Origin: Istiophorus platypterus
Taxonomy: Eukaryota > Chordata > Actinopteri > Istiophoriformes > Istiophoridae
Reading direction: 5' to 3'
NCBI GenBank assembly: GCA_016859345.1
Contig: CM029118.1
Location: 32,677,501-32,741,500 of the forward strand
Length of the DNA stretch: 64,000 bases
Below are positions 1 through 13,200 of the stretch, piece after piece; the first letter of the stretch is position 1; each line of letters begins with the position of its first letter. The translations under genes were made by a program, and so were the position numbers. The notes under the pieces are model-generated. The model was not told the origin of the DNA. It worked only from the letters and a program-made list of their open reading frames with translations, and did no database searches.

Positions 1-202
1 TACAATACACAATCAAGCTGTAGGTAATGACCCTCCATCTTTGTGGTAGTGGATGAGAATTTTTTCTTTCCATATGATTCAAGCCTAATCACAATCCCAG
101 CCCCCCCTGAGCAGTACAGTTTGTCAGTTGGGCAAACAGGGAAACTTGTGTGTTGATCAGTTTCCATCATAAAACACTGTCTGAACAAGCAAGGAGACTC
201 AC
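1..202. other. Intron downstream of exon 29
   Basis: Start of the lrrk1 intron that leaves the window. Nothing is recognised in it beyond a C-run at about 101. Confidence 0.8.
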
Positions 203-397
203 CTTCTCAGGCTTGGTGTCCCAGCATTCAGTCAGTAGGCTCTGGAGGCAGTGGAACTGAACCTCCTCTGGACTGCCCAGCACTGGCCGTATGCCTTTGG
301 AGAGCTTCTTTGCTATCTGAAGCTGGTGCTGTCCCAATGCTGGCCTTTGCCCTGACAGCAGCTCATATAGCACCATACCATAAGAGAACATGTCCAC
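203..397 (-). CDS. lrrk1: lrrk1 exon 29: kinase C-lobe, last exon in the window
   Basis: The exon encodes about residues 1445-1509, 65 codons, phase 0 at both ends. VDMFSYGMVLYELLSGQRPA and LSKGIRPVLGSPEEVQF then LTECWDTKPEK match human, including the structural Asp of the F helix (VDMFSYG). The donor GTGAGT leads into an intron that continues past the left edge. The next residues in human are RPLALSVV and then the WD40-like region. Confidence 0.97.
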
Positions 398-3300
398 CTT
401 CCGGTGACAACAACGAGAGAAAAAACAAAGAACATCAAGATCTGGTTTCAGAGTTTACACCTGAGGAGGTCATCAAGATCTCCATTCAGATTTATATGCA
501 ATATTGTCACACATGAAATACAGCCTTGGATTTAAATGAGCATGTGGCTGGAGTTAGGTTATGTAATAATTGTCAGGATTATCGATAAAAAAGAATGAAA
601 TTGATATGATCCCTGTGAGCACAATTGGGCACAGCAAAAGTAAACATGAATATGTGGAATACAGCAAAAGAACATTGTGCAAAAGCATAGGAACCTGTCA
701 TATTCAAATCATTGTAAGATGATGTGCAATAAAAAAAGATGTAAAATATACACTATACATTACTGACAGTATATGTCAGAAAACTGGGTAAATTATAATC
801 CTGTACTTATAAACAGGCAAATACAGATGAAGAAGTGAGTGCCAGTGATAGCCTGACTTTTAGTGATAATGACAATGGTGACACTGATTGACAGATACTT
901 CAATGTAACGCAAGTCTGGCTTATCATGCTCTCTTATCTAGAGAATCATTCAGCTTATATACTCAGAGTGCCTTGGATTTTTTCCTCATTTGCAATTTGT
1001 ATGGTCCTTTAGTCGAAAGAACAACTCTGGCCATCAAGTGTGATACTTTTTGTTAAAAAAAAAAAAAAAGATGAACTCCAGTTATTTCATTGTTTTACTT
1101 ATACATCTCACCCTATAATCACATATCTGAGGACCAAAATACCCGAGCGGATTCCTGTCTGAATTGTCACAGATAGTGACTGTGGGAGTCAGCCCCTGTG
1201 GGAATTCTGAAAATAACTGAAGACAAACAGTGGGGCAACACCAAAAAAACTCAACTACTTTGGTAGTGATGTCACTTGCTAATCGCTCCAGATAGACTTG
1301 AGGTCTGTGGTTTGGTATTGTGTGAAAGAGGCTATAGAAAAAGATGGCATATTCATACACAAAGTCCTCCTGGCCTCAGTTTGATTGGTCTAGAATCTTC
1401 TCACTCTTTATTTTTTTGTAAAGTTTTTATTCTTGCAAGAAATACAAGGAGACTCTATCCTTATCCTTATTGAAGAACATATTTGAAAATCATGTGCTAC
1501 ACAAGACCTTGATAAGACAGCTGAATTTGTTTGGATGTATACTTATGCCTGGATCTTATGTTATCAGAGGTGCTAGTGGCATTCAGCATGCACTACAGAT
1601 TTTATTTTCTCAAAATCAATGCAAATATAAAATCTTTTCACCTAGTTGTACATTTCTAGACTATACTCTTCATTCAATTCTAACTATAATAAACAATCCA
1701 TGTTGTAGATTCCTAATCTTGTCTCTGAGCAGTATTGATATCATCCAAGCCTATAAACAATTGGCGTGTAACAAATCTCTAGTAGTATTACTGGTTATTG
1801 ACCAGGTCCTAAATTGACAAATACTTACATATATTCTAATTCTTACCTAGATATCCACAGGTGGCAAGCAAGTTATTTGGGCATGAAGCTGCTCTTCATT
1901 TATTTTCCTGTTAGACTCCTTCCTATTAAAATTGTAATTTACACGCAGGAGAGGAAAAAAGGGTGTTTGATTGAGGTTAGCTGACTCGGTAGGAGTGGGT
2001 CTGATGAATAAAGGTGGAAGCTTAAGAAAGTGTTTTCTGCTCTTTGAAAGCTTCCTCTACGGAGGCAGGGACTAGTAAAACAGTAAATGCGGGAAGACTG
2101 TGGAAGAAGAGCAGAAGAGGCTCATTGCAGCCTGAGCACACCATATCAGACCAACAGCAGCCATAACAGACCAATATCCATGCTCTGAGAAGTCACATTT
2201 CTTGCTGAAACAATCAGTGATTAATCGATTTAGTCAACTGACAGTAATAATTAAACAATTTTGTTAATTTTTGCTAATCAGTCATCACAAGGTATTTAAG
2301 AAAATATTGAAGACATCTAAAATTCTCTGGTTCCTAGCTCTCCAATGTGATGATTTGCTGTTGTTTTTCTCCATAGATCTTCAGATTTTGGACAGAATAA
2401 GACATTTAAAGATGTCTCCTTTGTTGCTTGTAATGGGCATGTTTTTCAATCTTCTGGCTCTTTTATAGACTTAATGATTTTCAAAAAAAAAAAAAAAAAA
2501 TCTACAGATTCCTCGATGAGTAATTGTCAATTGCAGTACTTATTGCAAGCCCTTATCCACACTGTATTGGGTTTTGAACATTGGTACGGTACTACAGTAC
2601 AACAAAACCAACTGAATCAAAAGTTTGCTTATTTCACATTTAAAGTAGAAAATTATCTGCAAAGTAAGTAATTTAAAAAGTATTGTTTTGGTATCTGTAG
2701 TGAAACTTGTATTGGCACTAGTATTGAAGAAATTCTAAATGATATTTATACCTAGACTGCAATCAAAGGTAGTCAGTCCACAGCCATGGTAAAACCTGCA
2801 GGGGTATGTGGCTTTTCTTCTTCCTTCGCTATTCAAGCAAACATATGGTACTTATCAGACAGCAAGGCAACAAGCTACAGAGAGGATGTAGCCTGTCAAA
2901 ACAATCAGCAAACCTATTGTAAATTATCTGGTGCAACAAGTAAAATAAATACAGAAGGAGGGGCAACTTTAAAATCTCAACAACTTCTGCTCAAACAAGA
3001 GACTACAGATTAGCAGTTGATTAGCAGTCCACATAAACTTCTGCTGCAGTATAAGACTCCCCATGCTGTGCATATATGGCAGTTAGTGGTGATAACTATT
3101 ATTAATTCAACATGTATTCAATGTTAGGAGCAAGTGCATCTATAAGGACTTTCATGTGTGATGGAGATGAAGAAAAAAAATCACATAGAAGACCCGTGCA
3201 GAGCAGCAGAGTGGAGCTTGTGTTTGCCATGACCAGTGATCCTCTTTGGAATATACCCCAGCTGAGTTTGTTTTGAGATAATCCTTCTGTCTTCAGTTCG

Positions 3301-6300
3301 GAATGCAGACCATGACATGCATGAACATACCATAAACTAAATAAAACATCTCATTGAGGACAGGGACATTATTAACACTGTCACTTGCATCAAAATGCCA
3401 AAATTTCAAAGGTTCAAAAGTAAGTGGACACTTGGCTACTAAATGTTTCTTGGGCAGCTGTATGAAATTTCATTGTTAGTTCATGCCCATTAGTTCACAA
3501 AAACATACAAAGAGAACCTGGTAGAGTTCTATGGACAAATAAAAAACAAAATTAAACTCAGTCAAAATGATGAAAAGAGGAAAATGTGGGAGAAAAAAGG
3601 AACAGCTGATGAAAAGGAAAACCTACCACCTCATCTGTCAAACATGGTGGTAGATCTGGTATGGCTTGGGTAGATATGGCTGCCATTGGAACTGGCACAT
3701 TGGCATCTATAGATGATTTTACTGCTGTTGAAAGCAGCAGGATGAATGCAGAGGATTCAACCAAATGCATGAACACTCACTGGACCAAATTTAATCATCC
3801 AACTGGACAATGACCCTTGACACTTGACCAAAACAGCCGCAGAGCTTTTCAAGGTGAAGAGGTAGAATATCCTCGACTGGCCGAGTAAATACCCTGATCT
3901 CAGTCTGACTGTGCATTATTCCACTTGGTAAAGACCAGACTAAGGCCCAACAACAAGCAAGAGCTAAAGGAGGCAGCAGTGAAGCTCTGGGGGGAGCATC
4001 ACCAAGCAAGATGTGTCTGCTGATGTCTGACTTCAGGCAATCTTTGACTGTAAAGGATTTTACACAAAATATTGTATACAATGATTTTGTTTGAATTTAT
4101 GGGAATTTGTCATTTTAATTTTGAACCCCTAGAATTTGGACAGTATATGTTGAAAGGGCTATATCTCCCACACAGTTATTTCTATATTGATGTAAATCTG
4201 CTGAAATTAAAGCTGTACATTCAATACATATCAGAGTTTGAATTTGGTCCTAGTATTTAGTTCTTTTAGTTAGTATTCTGTCCTTTTTCCAGACTTAATA
4301 TTATTGTAAATGTTATATACCTCCTTGAGTTTTCCTTTACTTTTTTGTTTTGTAATTTTTTGACTTGACTGCCATAACAATGTAACTTTCCATTAACATT
4401 AATAAAGTATTCTATCTATATAATTCACCTGGGGACCACACGGTCCATACTTAATGTTATGAAAATCTGGCAAACAGTTCTCAAGATATTTTGCTGTATG
4501 TAACTAGGACCAACAGACTGACATCCCCAACTTTACCATACTTCCCAATGCTAAAGAGCACAGGGTGCTCCCAATCAGCATAAAAAAGACACAAGATTCA
4601 TAAAAATGCTGAACACACAAATAAATATGTGTTAAGAAGGGGTGGTCAGTACCTTCTCATCATACACAATGCCAGGTCGGATCTCAGGAGCCTGGTAACC
4701 TGGTGTCCCCTCAACCCCTAGTGCGCCCTCATGGAAGGATTGCCGAGAAATGCCATAGTCAGACAGTTTAACGTTGACTGGATCCTGCACCTGAGGGAAG
4801 ATGCATGAATGAGTTAACAAGCTGAATTTGGTGATAGAAACAGAAAAACCTCTCTGTTTCTTGGAAAAAAATCATTCTTTGTTCATACGATTCAATTTAT
4901 TATATTTTTTTAATGTCTGTTTCTGTCTCGATAATGTAAAAACTGCAGGGAGAACAATCAATCAATCTACTCTGGACAAAGTCTGACATGCTGATTGGTT
5001 ATTTCAAAAATACTGTTATTTTTTAATATTATTAATAAATCTAAATCAAAAATTGATGGCTTTCTTATGGTAATTCACATACAGACCTGCAGAGACCACA
5101 CCAGGATGTTGTCAGATTTAAGGTCACAGAAGATGATGCTCTTCCTGTGAAGGTATGCCAGTCCTGATGCAATCTGATAGGCTACTCTGAAGGTTAGCAT
5201 GTGACCAAGGGGCATGTATTTGGAGCCTACGAATAAAAAACATAACCATGTTCCACTAACACAGAAACAAGCCAACTTCAAGAGGGAAACCACACAATGA
5301 ATATCTCTCTACTTGCCTTTGCCTTTGTGCTTCTCCTCCAGCACAGTGTTGAGGCTGCCCAGGGGGGCTAACTGCAGGGCAAAGCAAAGTGGATGAATGC
5401 TGATGCCCACCAAAGACACGATGCAGGGATGCTGAAGAGAGTGCAACATACTGGCTTCCTGGCGAAATTCAGAGAAGCTCCGACAGGCATCTGCAGACTG
5501 CAGGTGTTTCACCATGGTGTCTAAAGCAATGAAGAGGAGAATGTGAAGGAGCTCAAAAGTGAAAAAAGGATACTTACACATGGGATATACAGACAATAGA
5601 TCTGAGGCCAGAGGGAATGAGCTCAAACTGAGTCATTTTCACAACCTCTCTCATTCTGAAAATTCCGGCAGCAGTTAATTTACATTGTTTACTCCATCTG
5701 TGTCCTCCTTTTGCTATCTACAACTATGGTCATCTACATAACTGTCTAAATATGAGATGGAAATTTGTGCCAAAATAATCACAACTAAAATTAACTGTGA
5801 AGATTCTCAGTCATACAGGTCTTGGAGGCAGAGATGTTCATTTTAGAGCAACATTTAACTATAGAGAGAGGGAACTCATACTTCTATGTCATTGTAATAC
5901 ACTTTTTCTGGAAACATATGATTGTTACATAACAATAAATTGTTTTGGGAATTCCCCAAAATTTGTAAAACTCCTTAATTATCAAAATTCTGGATCCAAT
6001 AAACAAAATTCTGGTTCCAGTGGCAGACTACTACTAATTCCTATACCACGAGTCTGTGGCATGGGTTAGGGATAGGGTTGGGGTTACAGTTAACCCTAAC
6101 AGCTCTGTGAACTTGTGCTTGAGCTAAATGTTCACATCAGCATACTAACATACTGACAATGATAAGGCTAGCATGTTTATGTTTAGCAAATACAATATTT
6201 ATTGTGTTCACTGTGTTAATTTAGAGTGTTAGCATGCTAAAATTCGCCAACTAGTAGTAAACAGAAAGTCCAGCCAAGGTAAACAGGAATACCATGACTT

Positions 6301-9300
6301 TTGCTACTATTTTGTTATTATCTTAATTTTTTTTTTTTTAATTATATTTAGATAAAAGTTGATTAAATATGTATATGCCACAAAGAAATAAACACTGCAG
6401 GCTACATCATCTGGCATCCTATTTTTCATGCTCTCTTAATTCAAATACTGGAGGTCCTGGTTCAAAAATATTTAGATTATAAATTTAAAATTATTTTTAT
6501 GATATGACTGAAAGATTAACTGAGAGATTGTGACTACTGAAACTGACGTAATGCAATCCACTATAGAGAGCCTATACCACTCCGGTGGATTATCTGGTAC
6601 TACGGAAACACTTCATTTGCGGTTGTACAGTGATGCTACAGAGTGGGGCTTCCCAGAAAACGGAAAAGCTTAATTTTTGCCTCTAATCATGTAACTAACT
6701 ACTATCGTCAGCTGCTGGAACCAATTTTCACCTTAACCAGTGAAAAGTCCATGCTGGCTAAAATGAGAAGCTGCTACTTGGATTTTTTTTGTCAACTTCT
6801 CTTTGCTAATGAAAACTGGCATCATAGCTTTGTGAATTTGTGCATTTTGCCAGGCTCATGTGTGAACTCAAGAGTTACTCAACATGCACCCATAACATCT
6901 TTCCCATTTGTAAATTGTGATTAAGCATATGCTCACATTGTATGTGAGCTTATGCTTTACTATGGTAAAAGAGAGCTGCACTGCAGTACTAGCAGGCTGA
7001 CATGGAAAAAACATAGCAGAGTAAAGGAAAAAAGGTTGAGTCATTAAAATATGGCTAGATCAGCCCTGATAATTTTCCTTCGGATTGACTTAGGACACCT
7101 CTATATGGCACTTCATAAAAAAGCAGGAAATCAGACTTAAAATACATTTAAAATTCATCGACTGAGGCCCATGAATGTGTGCGCTAAATTTTGGTGCCTA
7201 AGCAAAAGTCATGCAATCACCAAAGACAGTAGGACATATCGTATGTTTTCACTATGGGTATCTGTGCCACATTTTGTTCCAAAGACAGACACTGAGATAT
7301 ACTGCTGCATAAATGACCGGCTGACCTGATGGTTGAAAAAGTCATTAGATATAATCCTTTAAGGGATATATTTAGCAAACTTCATGGCATCCCTCTAATA
7401 GCTTTTAAGATATTTCACTTTAAACCACAAATTTCAACTTCATTGTGGCACTAGAGGAGAGGTCTAGATCAAAGTCAGCAGTATTCATTTTCTGGGAAAA
7501 GTCTTATGAAACAGTTTAGTAACATGCATTGTAAGCTCCATAAGTATTTGAACATTGACAAAGTTTTCATAACTTTGTCACAACACCACCACAATGGATT
7601 TGAAATGAATGAATCAGGATGTTGCTTAAGTGTAGACTTTCAGGTTTAATCTAAAGGGTTTCACAAAAATACCCCATTAACTGTTTAGGAATTATAGCCA
7701 TTTTTATACACAGGGCCTAATTTTCAGAGGCCAATAAGTAATTGGACAAATGACAACTCTCAATATGCGCTTCACAGATGAGTTGATGCAAATGAAGGCC
7801 ATCATTAGGCTGAAAAAAACAAACCTATCAGATGGCAGAAACTTTAGGAGTTGCTCAATCAACAACTTGGTACATTCTTAAAAACAAGGAATGCACTGGT
7901 GATCTCAGCAACACCAAAAGACCTAGAGTACCATGGAAGATGACTAATGTGGATGATTTCAGGAAAAACCCCTTCTCAACATCTAGCCAAGTCATGTACA
8001 CTCTCAGGGTAGGTGTCTCTTTGTTAAAAGTCTACGATCAAGAGGTGTCTTCATGAATGTAAGTAAATACAGAGGTTTATCCACAAAGTGCAAACCAATA
8101 ATTACACTCAAGAACAGAGAGGTGAGATTAGGCTTTGCAAGTAAACATCTAAAAAATCCTTATGAAAGAAAATTCTTTAGACAGATCAAACCAAGATTAA
8201 CTTGGTTACGGTATTGAGAAAAACAGGAACAGCTCATGATCCAAAGCAACCACATTATCTGTCAAACGTGGTGGATGCAGAGATATGTCATGGGTAAGTA
8301 TGGCTGCCAATGGAACTTGGTCACCGGCGTTTTTTGATGATGCAACTGCTGATAGAATCAGCAAGATGAATTCTAGGCTAGGGCTATAAGGGCTATATCT
8401 GCTCGGATTCAGCTAAATACTGCTGAAACTGCTAAATACTGCCAAACTGATAGGAGGGTACATCAAAGGGCAGATGCATAATGACTGAAAACACAATGTG
8501 AAGGCAACCCAAGAGCTTCTCATAGCAAAGAAATGGAATATTCTATAATGGCCAAGTCAGTCAACTGACCATGGCCTGGCAAAGCATCTAAAGGGAGAAA
8601 ACTCAGTATTTGGTGATGTCCAGTGGTTCCAGACTTCAGGCAGTAATTGACTACAAAGGATTTTCATCCAAGTATTAAAGATAATCCTTATGTTTCTAGT
8701 TATGTTGTTTGTCCAATTACTATTGAGTGTCTGTAAATGAGGGATATAAAAATAAAAATGGTATAAAAAGGGTTGATAGGATATTTTTGTAAAACCCCTT
8801 GACTCTACACTTCGGTCACATCTTGGTGTCTTTATTTTAAATCAATCATAGTGGTACAGAAGAAAAAAATAAGAAAATTGTGTCACTGTCCAAATTCTTA
8901 TGGTGCTAACTGTACATATTATAATTACAGGTAATATTGATAGTTGTATTAGTTCTGTAATATTGGCTTTTAGTGCAAAGTTCCTCAAAATGCTTCTTCA
9001 GGAGCTTTTTTGTCCCCCTTGATTGTATTTAGTATTAAAACCAACTATTGCACATCAGCAACTTCCAAAATATTAGTGTCAGATATAAAAACCCTTCAAA
9101 CAATTGAAGTAAAAACTAAACACATGTCTCTGTACCTGTGTCGTTGATGATGGTTTGGTTTCGACATTTCTTGAAGTGAAAGCATTTTACAGCCACTGGC
9201 TCGTCACAATATCGAGCTCGGTAGATGATAGTCCCACTGCCACCCTGGCCAAGGATGTTTTTCTCTTCCTCAGAGTACTCCAGCTGGGCCTTCTCCAAAA

Positions 9301-10172
9301 AGAGCCTAACCCATATACACACACATATACAGAGAAACACAGGCTATAGTTTATCATTAAGTTCAAAACCTGGAACACTGACTTTTGGGTAACATGTTTG
9401 CTGTCTTACCTGGATTCAGGTTATGAAATATCAGTTTTATCTCTGTGGGTCCAGTACAGAGATAGAATGGCAAAAAAGCAAGTGAATCCTTTGGAAACAA
9501 CTCTATTCATGTATTAATTTGTTTTAATATATGGTCAGATCTTGTCCAAGACTATCAAATATTATATCTTAGTGTCAATTGCTCCCTTCCAATTTTGAGC
9601 TCCATATTTTGGGTGAAATACATCAACGTCATAAAATACCAATATTGGCAAAAATGTTTAGAATTGTCTAACCTTAATGTGCTGTACTAGTCAGCCCTCC
9701 AGCTGTAAAAAAGGATGATGTTAGTTGGTGACAGTCGTGTTTATACCAAAATCCATCTTACAGTCTTTAAGAGCTCGAGCACAACACATTAGCAATTGCA
9801 GTTGTACAAATATTTTGAGGGGCTGTTTAACTGTTGCAGCAAACATTTCCATGAGCCTGTGTTATTTTAAAAAGATGGAGATATGCTTGCAAAACTGACT
9901 GCCCACCCACCACTCCTTCCCCTAACCCAACATACACAGTATTTACTTCATGGGTGTCATGGCGTGTGTGTTGTGTGCATGTGTGTATGGGTCTGTATGT
10001 GTCTCTGTGTGTTCGACACAGAGACCGACTGAATGTGCACTCCACTAGTTGAAGGAGTGGTTGTTACACTTGAGCCCTGATAATACATCAACAGATGCTG
10101 TCACTGGCAACAAATCAGCTGAAACTCATTACACAGCCTTGGAGAGCTGCTGACTGTCTCTGTGTGTATGTT

Positions 10173-10249
<77 letters not shown>

Positions 10250-13200
10250 CAGAAAGACAGTGTGCATTAACATAGTATAAATTCTGTGAATCATTCATCT
10301 CCTTTAGAATAAGGCTGTTAACAAGCCTGTTACAAGTCTGAAGTCCAGTGAGTGGCTTTGACAGTCCTTTTCAGATTGGTGAAAGGAGCGTCAATACTAC
10401 CATTAAAGGAAAATTCTAAAACGTACACAAGCCTCTTCTTTATATTGAGATGTGAGCCTGTGGACCCTCAAACGGTCAAAGCAGGTATTGCATGGGATGG
10501 ACATAAGACTTATCTAACTTTTCGATATTCGGTATACTAGTATAATTAAATATAGGACAAAACTAAATTTTTTTTAATTACCAGAAGGAACTCAGTATGT
10601 ATCTATTTTCTTTCTTTAAGCCGCAGGCTAACAGCATTTAGACCAGATGAGCCTAGGTCGATATTGGCACATGTCAATTGATAAGTAACAAAAAATGTCT
10701 GTAGCCAAATCTCAAAGACATATTTGAAGTAATTTAGAAAAGCTGTCTCCATTATATGGTTTGCCCACCAGGGGGCACTAACAGGTTTATTTTTATATTG
10801 TAAAATGACCCCTAGATACTTTACATATTTCAGTCACTATATTTGATGACCCCATTTAACAAATCTTTTTAAAAAATATTCATTTTATAAAATCAATATC
10901 TGCATTTTTTTTTTAAACTCTGGTTTTTGCAATGGCTGTTTTCCAACTGTTGTTCCAACAGATCTCACATATTAGTCTAGGGTCTACAGTGTTATTTTAA
11001 CTGATGAAAATGATGGCCAAAACAATTAGAATTAAGTTTTACTGAGCAACTTTTGTTTTGACGAATTTGGTGGATTGTGCAGCCTTGGCAAAACTGAACT
11101 GAAATGTTCTATTGAATGGTAAGTGGTTACCGTGCTGGAAAGTCAGTCATGAAGAGTTCTGGGACCAGTTCCTGGAGAGGGACTGGCTGGTCAGGATGCT
11201 GAGGACAAATGATGTACTCCTTCTCCACTGCCGCCAGCACACAGTCCTCCATGTTAAAGTAATGAACCCCTATTCCTTCTCCTCCTCCAGGCTGGCTGGC
11301 CAGGAGTTTGGACTGCCTCTGTTGGCCCAGTGAGGTACAGAGAGGACAGGGGGCATATTGCTCTATGAGGAGACTCCCATCACTCTCACTGGCTGTCAAA
11401 GCTGCAAGTGAGGACATAGAGACAAAACATGTACTGTATATGATTTGGACTTGCATAACAGACTAGTACACAGACTTAGGCTAGGCTCATTTTAAAGATT
11501 AGGACTTCATTACTTAATTACTACTGTAATGCAGGTAAAAGACTTTATCAAATTATAATAACAAATACATAAAATCAACGAAAATATTTTTTGGATTTTC
11601 ATTCTGTTTGCTAGCCACATGACTTTGTTTTGTGATGGTATGGAGTCACATCTGGAAAAACATATCACATCCAAAGAAGCTCCACATTGAAAGATTAGAT
11701 ACATCTACTATTACCTGTTGATTTACCATGAAAAATTTGGTGTAAAATGCTGTCAAATGTTGCTTTATCAACTGATTAAAGTATATTTCAAATTTCACAA
11801 TATTTGTTATACATTTCTATTAATGCTTCACATTAAGCAATACAAATTTGGTGTAAATCAACCAATCTGTTTAGAGTTTGGGTTTAATGTATAATGTATA
11901 ATCTGATTTTATTTTGAAATTAAAAAATGACATTTGTGGTGGGTTGCTGCTCCCTGCCTTTGCGTACAGAGTAATTGTAACTTTCTTTGGAGGTCATTGT
12001 AGTTCACCGCCTCTACTGAGAATTACCTCAGGCTGTTAAGAGGGTGTGCCTTCATGTGGAACTTTGCACATTCCATTCTGGGTTTGAGCCCCAGGCCTGG
12101 AGCTCAACACTTTTATGTTAAAAAAAAGATGTGTTAGTCTTGCAGCATAATACTTGGTAAGATTACATCTGAGAGGAGCAATTTACACAATAAAAATTAC
12201 TTTTAACTTGTTTCCCAAGTCACCCTTCAATTGACTTGTCATATTTTATAAGATGTCTTTTACTATTACCGTGCTGCTGTTTTGCTAATTTGCATCAAAT
12301 TTGACATACTGAATCTAAGCCACATAATGCAATATTAAATATGGAAATAATGAGAAAACTTGTTACATTGCCCCTTATCTTCTGAGTTACAGCAAATGTT
12401 GGTAAATCAGCAGATCATACTGGATGTGCCTATTAAATCTTGTGTAATATGGACCTATTCGTGAGATACAGTTTTATTCTAGAGATGAAACTGGAAAAAC
12501 AATGAGCAGTTATGTATTATGTGCCCAGCAATCAAGTATAAAATCAATAATATTTGAAAGTAATACTGACAAGGAGCTTCCAGAGAATCTTTTCACACAA
12601 ATGTAAAAGTATGTAAAAGTACATTTCGCAGGTTTTCACAAACAAAGAATATTTCTCCCCAGAAGACTTTCAAAGTAGTGGCATTCTTCTAGTGTCCCCT
12701 TAATACTTGTTGCAACACCACATAGTTGGATGTGGTGATCCAGATGTGGGTGGGTTATCTATGTTCCACCTTCCCCTTCATTGGAGAGCCTCTGGACAGG
12801 ATACACAGTCCATACTAAAACAATTTGAGAACCATTTACATCATTAGCCATAACATTAAAAACAGTAAGAGGGAGGGTTTACCACATGGTGCAAGCCACT
12901 GGTAAGACTCAAGAGCAGAAATTGATTAGACTTTGTCAGTAAACATGTAAAAAAGCCTGCCAAGTTCTGGAAAAGATCCTCTGGACAGATCAAGTTTAAC
13001 TTGTGCCAGAATGATGGCAAATGGACTATACTTATAAACTTTTTAACTTTTTTACACTACTGTCACATTCACCCATTCACACATACATTCAAACAGCACT
13101 TCTACAAACACACACATCAGGGTTCAGCCCAAGGACACTTTGACACGCGGACTGGAGAAGCCGGGATCGAACCATCAGCCTTATAGTTGGTGGGCGACCA

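Noticed and set aside
5313..5520. Ending exon 26 at the GT in GTAGAG
   Set aside because: It leaves phase 2 where the next exon requires phase 1, and would introduce a frameshift in the kinase domain.
10101..10298. Minus-strand frame encoding Ser-Leu and Thr-His runs
   Set aside because: Purely a translation of the TG/AG microsatellite.
13163..13173. Perfect reverse B box, possible tRNA gene
   Set aside because: No cloverleaf can be formed around it, and the context is that of a SINE with target-site duplication.
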